This document shows, piece by piece, positions 22,703-25,893 of a stretch of DNA of 25,893 nucleotides (position 1 is its first letter; every line of letters starts with the position of its first letter). The DNA is taken from positions 1-25,893 of the forward strand of contig USCI01000032.1 in assembly GCA_900553255.1 (NCBI GenBank), given 5' to 3'. The notes under the pieces were generated by a model that was not told the origin of the DNA, ran no database searches, and was given only the letters and a program-made list of their open reading frames with translations. The stretch is from an uncultured Oscillospiraceae bacterium. Its GTDB lineage: Bacteria > Bacillota > Clostridia > Oscillospirales > Acutalibacteraceae. The position numbers and the translations under genes were made by a program.

Positions 22703-23182
22703 TCAGATTGCCATACCGGCAATATTGATGGTGGACAGCAGCGACACCAGGAACGCCAGCAGCGCATAGATTTCCACCAGAGTGACCGAGACCATCGCTT
22801 TTGAGAACTCGCCCGGCTTTTTCGCCACCAGCGAGATGCCGGCAACGGCGGCGCGGCCCTGCGCGATGCCGGAGATCATGCCGCCGATGCCGATCGGCAG
22901 CGAAGCGGCCAGATACAGCAGCCCCTTGAAAAAGGAAATATCCGGGCTGCCGCCGAGGATACCGATATTCATCAGCATCATAATGGTCACGATAAAACCG
23001 TACAGCCCCTGCGTGCCGGGCAGCAGCACCAGAACCAGCATTTTGCCGAATTTGGAGGAGTCCTCCGACAGCACGCCCATCGCCGCCTCCGTCGACATAC
23101 CCACGCCCTTGATCGAACCGATTCCGGCAAACGCCGTTGCGATTGCCGCCCCCAGAAGGGCAAACACCATACCCCAGTTCAT
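22703..23182 (-). CDS. ntpK: V-type ATP synthase/ATPase rotor-ring subunit K
   Basis: Membrane ring subunit made of two fused hairpins (four helices), 159 aa. The ion-binding residues of the Enterococcus hirae Na+ ring are all present at matching places: L54, T57 and Q58 in LLPGTQGLYGF, Q108 in SGIAQGRAAVAG, and the essential carboxylate E137 in LVEIYALLAF. This points to Na+ coupling (inference from the known structure). The first hairpin lacks a carboxylate, as is usual for this doubled form. The ATG overlaps the subunit I stop as ATGA and has GGAGG upstream. Confidence 0.96.
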   Translation of the reverse strand: MNWGMVFALLGAAIATAFAGIGSIKGVGMSTEAAMGVLSEDSSKFGKMLVLVLLPGTQGLYGFIVTIMMLMNIGILGGSPDISFFKGLLYLAASLPIGIGGMISGIAQGRAAVAGISLVAKKPGEFSKAMVSVTLVEIYALLAFLVSLLSTINIAGMAI

Positions 23183-25158
23183 ACTTCCTTTTCCTCCTTG
23201 ATTCTCACATATTGGCTATGGAAAGCGAAGGGCTGGAACTTCCGGCCGCCGCCCTCATAAAACTTGCCGAACAGCTCCACATACTGAAGCCGGATGGTGT
23301 GCACATACGCCCCGAGGGCGTTGATACCGAAATTGATGCCGTGACCGACCAGAAAGATCACCAGCATCGCGAGCGCGCCGGCGATGCTGCGTCCGAACAT
23401 GGCGCCGAGCATGTTGAAGACGGTGCCCATCACGCCGGTGGTCAGTCCGAGCGCCATCAGCCGGGAATAGGACATCAGATCGCTGACGTAGCCGGTCACG
23501 TCGTATAAGCTTGCCAGCCCCGAGAGCACCTTCATCGGCCCTTTTTTCTTGCGCCCCTGCGTGCAGACCAGCCCCAGCAGGGAGACGGCCGCAACTACGC
23601 CGCCGATCGTTGTGAGCACCGGCGCCGAGACCATGCCGCCCGCCAGGATGCCGAACCCGAGCAGCGCGGTCATCCAGAAGCCGACATCAAAAACCGCGCC
23701 CGCTTTGTCGCCGGAGCGCCACAGCATATAAAACTTGGCGCCGAGCCCCACCAGGATCTGCAAAAGCCCGAGGATCAGGCTGAGCACCAGCAGCGTGACC
23801 GCGTCGGTAATCGGATCCAATAGCTTCGGCATCGCAAAATCCACACCAAAAAAGGTTTTGGCGATCACCGTCGGCGCATCACCGAAAAAGCTGCCGAACA
23901 CCAGTCCCCACAGCACCGTAGACACGCCGCAGTACATAAACAGCTTGAGGTTGCGCCGCATCGCGGCCTCCGGCCGGTATTTCCGCATCAGGAACCAGGA
24001 GCCGAAAAACAGCAGCAGGCCGTAGCCGGCATCGGAGAGCATCATGCCGAAAAACAGGTAGTAGAAAAAACTCATCAACGGCGTCGGGTCGATATCCTGC
24101 ACATTCGGCATCGCGTACATCTCGGTAATCGACTCCGCCGGTGCCGCAAAGGCATTGTTTTTGAGCAGCACCGGCGCTTTTTCCGGATCGGCAGGCTCCG
24201 TCTGCACCACAACGGTAAACCGGCCTTCGAGCGTCTCCGTCAGCTGCGCCGCCGCGGCCTCGGGCACATAGCCGGACACCACAAAGGTGCTCCGGGAATG
24301 ATCCAGCCGGCCGATCATCCGGTATTTTTCCGCCCGCACGGTGTAGTAATCCGCCGTCATCTCGATCTGCCCACGATGCTCCGCCAGCCCGGCGAGCTTT
24401 TCACGGATTTCGTCCGCCTGTCCGAGCGCCGCCTCCTGCGCCCGCTCGAGCGCCGCATATTCCTCCTGCGGAACCCCGCCGCCCAGCGCCGGAGGACGGG
24501 CGAACCCCAGTGCGCGCAGCGCCTGCTCCATCTCCTGTGCCTGCCCCTTCGGGCACAGCAGGAACACACAGGTCTGCTCGGCGGACGTGCTGAGAATCTC
24601 GCAGGCGAAGGCACGGCCCTCCGCATCCAGTGCCGCATACAGCCCATCCGTCGTGAAAGTTCCCGGCAGCGTGCCGATCAGCGCCGTGGTCTTTGCCGTT
24701 CCGGTGAACCGCAGCGGCACATCCAGCCGCATCCACGGTTCCAGCTGCGCCTGCGCGGAGCGGATGCGCACCAGCTCTGCCGCGCCCTCCGCCGCCTTTT
24801 TGCGCAGCGCCTGAATCTCGGCGCAGATGGCCATAACCTCACGGCTTTTTTCCGCACAGGCGGAAAACTCCTGCGCCGACACCTCGCGCCGCCCGGCAAA
24901 GGAAGCCAGCATGCCCTTTTTCACCGGCGCGTATTCGTCAAGGATTTCCAGCGCCTGCCGTGCGTTCGCCGCCATGCGGTCAAAGGTGCCCGCTTCCTCC
25001 TCGCGGTCGATCCGGGTAAAGCCCTCCGGTATCGCACCGTCGAGCGCGACGGAATCGGTGATCTCCACCACCCCGAGGCGCTGCAGCTGCTCGAGCAGCG
25101 CCTTGCGCTCGCTGCGCAGGGCGTACAGCCGGACCACCTGCATATTCTGTTTTGCCAA
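23179..25158 (-). CDS. ntpI: V-type ATP synthase/ATPase subunit I
   Basis: Stator membrane subunit, 659 aa, that carries the ion half-channels and anchors the peripheral stalks. The first half (to about residue 320) is cytosolic with coiled coils. The second half has about eight membrane helices, beginning at PTPLMSFFYYLFFGMMLSDAGYG, the family hallmark, and containing the helix YSRLMALGLTTGVM with the essential Arg. The start is TTG at 25158 with GGTGAT upstream. An ATG at 25143 is possible but lacks a ribosome site. It lies 36 bp after the small H/G gene. Confidence 0.96.
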   Translation of the reverse strand: MAKQNMQVVRLYALRSERKALLEQLQRLGVVEITDSVALDGAIPEGFTRIDREEEAGTFDRMAANARQALEILDEYAPVKKGMLASFAGRREVSAQEFSACAEKSREVMAICAEIQALRKKAAEGAAELVRIRSAQAQLEPWMRLDVPLRFTGTAKTTALIGTLPGTFTTDGLYAALDAEGRAFACEILSTSAEQTCVFLLCPKGQAQEMEQALRALGFARPPALGGGVPQEEYAALERAQEAALGQADEIREKLAGLAEHRGQIEMTADYYTVRAEKYRMIGRLDHSRSTFVVSGYVPEAAAAQLTETLEGRFTVVVQTEPADPEKAPVLLKNNAFAAPAESITEMYAMPNVQDIDPTPLMSFFYYLFFGMMLSDAGYGLLLFFGSWFLMRKYRPEAAMRRNLKLFMYCGVSTVLWGLVFGSFFGDAPTVIAKTFFGVDFAMPKLLDPITDAVTLLVLSLILGLLQILVGLGAKFYMLWRSGDKAGAVFDVGFWMTALLGFGILAGGMVSAPVLTTIGGVVAAVSLLGLVCTQGRKKKGPMKVLSGLASLYDVTGYVSDLMSYSRLMALGLTTGVMGTVFNMLGAMFGRSIAGALAMLVIFLVGHGINFGINALGAYVHTIRLQYVELFGKFYEGGGRKFQPFAFHSQYVRIKEEKEV

Positions 25159-25194
25159 GCCGCATCACCACTCTTCCGCGTAAACGTATCGCGC

Positions 25195-25509
25195 TTAGAG
25201 GCGCAGCAGTTCCTCCGCCGCCAGCCGGACCGCCGCTGCCCTCCGGGGCTGTACCCGTTCGTCCAGACGGCGGCACTGCTGCGCCGCTTCCCGCTCGGCC
25301 TGCTGTCGGATTTCTTCCGCTTCCCCGCGGGCTTCTTCCAGCCGCCGCGCCGTTTCCGCCCGGCATTCCTCTTCGCTGCGGCGGTATACATCGTTTGCCT
25401 GCGCACGGGCCTCCTCCAGCCGCTGCGCCGCCTGCCGCTGCGCCCCGCGTAATGTTTCCTCCGCCCGGGCCTCGGCCTCCCGGATGCGTTCCACCATCTG
25501 CTGCGCCAT
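25195..25509 (-). CDS. V-type ATP synthase/ATPase peripheral-stalk subunit H/G
   Basis: A 104-aa, highly charged coiled-coil protein (from MAQQMVERIREAEARAEETLR) rich in Ala, Glu, Arg and Gln, with a near-continuous heptad pattern. Such small helical proteins (NtpF/AhaH) pair with subunit E to form the outer stalks, and they stand first in ntp-type operons as here. The ATG at 25509 follows AGGGGGG at six bases. The reading frame reaches further upstream (25542), without support. It starts about 55 nt downstream of the predicted transcription start. Confidence 0.85.
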   Translation of the reverse strand: MAQQMVERIREAEARAEETLRGAQRQAAQRLEEARAQANDVYRRSEEECRAETARRLEEARGEAEEIRQQAEREAAQQCRRLDERVQPRRAAAVRLAAEELLRL

Positions 25510-25570
25510 CGCTGTCCCCCCTGCGGCGAACCGCCGTTGCATTATTGATCGGTTGCATGATTACTCGGTT

Positions 25571-25599
25571 ATCTTATCATATTTTTTGGAAAATGTCCA
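25571..25599 (-). promoter_or_regulatory. Promoter of the V-type ATPase operon
   Basis: On the minus strand TGGACA (25599-25594), 17 bp, and TAAGAT (25576-25571) make a plausible sigmaA promoter in an AT-rich stretch. The start would be near 25564. The region 25600-25670 upstream is AT-rich and shows no gene. Confidence 0.6.
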
Positions 25600-25669
25600 C
25601 AGCTTTGCCGAAAGTTCATCATTTGTTATTATCTTTATCTGTTTCTTTGTCTCTTATAACCATATCCCG

Positions 25670-25707
25670 AAAAAAGCCGGGAAAAGATTATCCTCTCTCC
25701 CCGGCTT
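25670..25707 (-). terminator. Terminator upstream of the V-type ATPase promoter
   Basis: On the minus strand AAGCCGGG and CCCGGCTT pair around an 18-nt loop and are followed by a T tract (TTTTTT). It would end a transcript coming from the right, such as a small RNA covering 25708-25820, or attenuate a longer leader of the ATPase operon. Confidence 0.75.
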
Positions 25708-25716
25708 CCGTTTATG

Positions 25717-25817
25717 CATACCGGCCGCTGTTTTCAGCCCCTGTATCGCCGTTACCCCGCATTGCCGAAGGCACGGTGCAGCAGCTGTCTGCCCGTTGTT
25801 CCCGTCCGGCCGGTACG
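25717..25817 (-). ncRNA. Possible structured RNA (leader or small RNA)
   Basis: About 100 nt closed by a 9-bp stem (TACCGGCCG at 25815-25807 with CGGCCGGTA at 25727-25719, minus strand). Inside are smaller hairpins: GCAG-ACAG-CTGC, TGCC-TTC-GGCA and GCTG-AAAA-CAGC. A terminator follows directly (25707-25670). No reading frame is convincing. I do not recognise the family. It may be a riboswitch-like leader of the ATPase operon or an independent small RNA, but no promoter was found for it. Confidence 0.35.
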
Positions 25818-25821
25818 GCGC

Positions 25822-25851
25822 AAAAAACCGGGGCGGATTGAACAGCCCCAG
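25822..25851 (-). terminator. Terminator of a gene beyond the right edge
   Basis: On the minus strand CTGGGGC and GCCCCGG pair (one U-G) around a 10-nt loop and are followed by six T. A further T6 tract preceded by CAGGGGC at 25880-25868 looks like the 3' half of another terminator whose other arm lies outside the window. Confidence 0.7.
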
Positions 25852-25893
25852 ATTGTGCGGACAGCATAAAAAAGCCCCTGGTGCAGGAATATT

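Noticed and set aside
19481..22804. 1107-codon open frame on the plus strand, and similar long plus-strand frames at 4030-6438, 7816-10191, 14632-16758 and 16891-19002
   Set aside because: They lie exactly antisense to well-identified genes in GC-rich DNA, where the opposite strand often stays open. Their translations are rich in Arg, His, Gln and Gly and show no domain or plausible ribosome site.
25621..25639. Fur-box-like sequence (GATAAAGATAAT on the minus strand) upstream of the V-type ATPase promoter
   Set aside because: About 13 of 19 positions match in an AT-rich stretch where such matches arise by chance. It is far from the promoter core, and iron control of this operon has no other support.
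25570..25893. tRNA or tmRNA gene, suggested by GTTCAATCC and GGGGCTG motifs
   Set aside because: The GTTCAATCC lies in the loop of a terminator hairpin, and no acceptor, D or anticodon arms can be placed around it. The GGGGCTG stretch lacks the other tmRNA landmarks.

Overview
The window is GC-rich and tightly packed. All confidently called genes lie on the minus strand except one Crp/Fnr-type regulator. The content suggests a strictly anaerobic, high-GC member of the Firmicutes, probably a gut-type Clostridia of the Oscillospiraceae/Ruminococcaceae kind. The grounds are an oxygen-sensitive class III ribonucleotide reductase, a V-type ATPase operon, Feo iron uptake with a FeoB-associated Cys-rich peptide, strong AAGGAGG-type ribosome sites, frequent TTG/GTG starts and sigmaA-type promoters. 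The organism call is inference; no rRNA or marker gene is present.

Layout, given from right to left in the direction of minus-strand transcription. (1) 25195-16885: a nine-gene V-type ATPase operon in the order H/G-I-K-E-C-F-A-B-D, with a promoter at about 25571-25599 and a terminator at 16850-16878. The K subunit keeps all the known Na+ ligands. The 5' flank holds three T-tract terminators around a possible structured RNA. (2) 16674-11347: an operon of an 860-aa CoA-disulfide-reductase/rhodanese/sulfite-reductase-like/ferredoxin fusion, followed by a BtuFCD/FepBDC-type metal-chelate ABC transporter. (3) 11348-10936: a convergent intergenic region filled with consecutive stem-loops. (4) 10297-10935 (+): a Crp/Fnr-family regulator, divergent from nrdD-nrdG (10086-7381). 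The shared intergenic region carries a 16-bp palindrome exactly at -41.5 for nrdD. (5) 7179-4014: feoA-feoA-feoB-Cys-rich peptide, with a promoter and three copies of a GTTAG-N6-CTAAC-type operator. (6) 3842-99: yhhN (lysoplasmalogenase-like), a MarR regulator, an iron alcohol dehydrogenase and a class-3-like aldehyde dehydrogenase. They are read from a perfect TTGACA-17-TATAAT promoter bracketed by two TGTTGA-N4-TCAACA palindromes.

The most interesting system is the last one. A lysoplasmalogenase-family enzyme would release fatty aldehydes. The two downstream enzymes belong to families that reduce or oxidise aldehydes, and the MarR protein is a natural candidate to bind the twin operators. 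Together they look like a self-regulated plasmalogen-turnover/fatty-aldehyde module (inference). Second comes the fusion oxidoreductase coupled to a chelate transporter. Third are the regulatory sites: twin MarR-type palindromes, triple iron-type palindromes and a class-II Crp/Fnr site.
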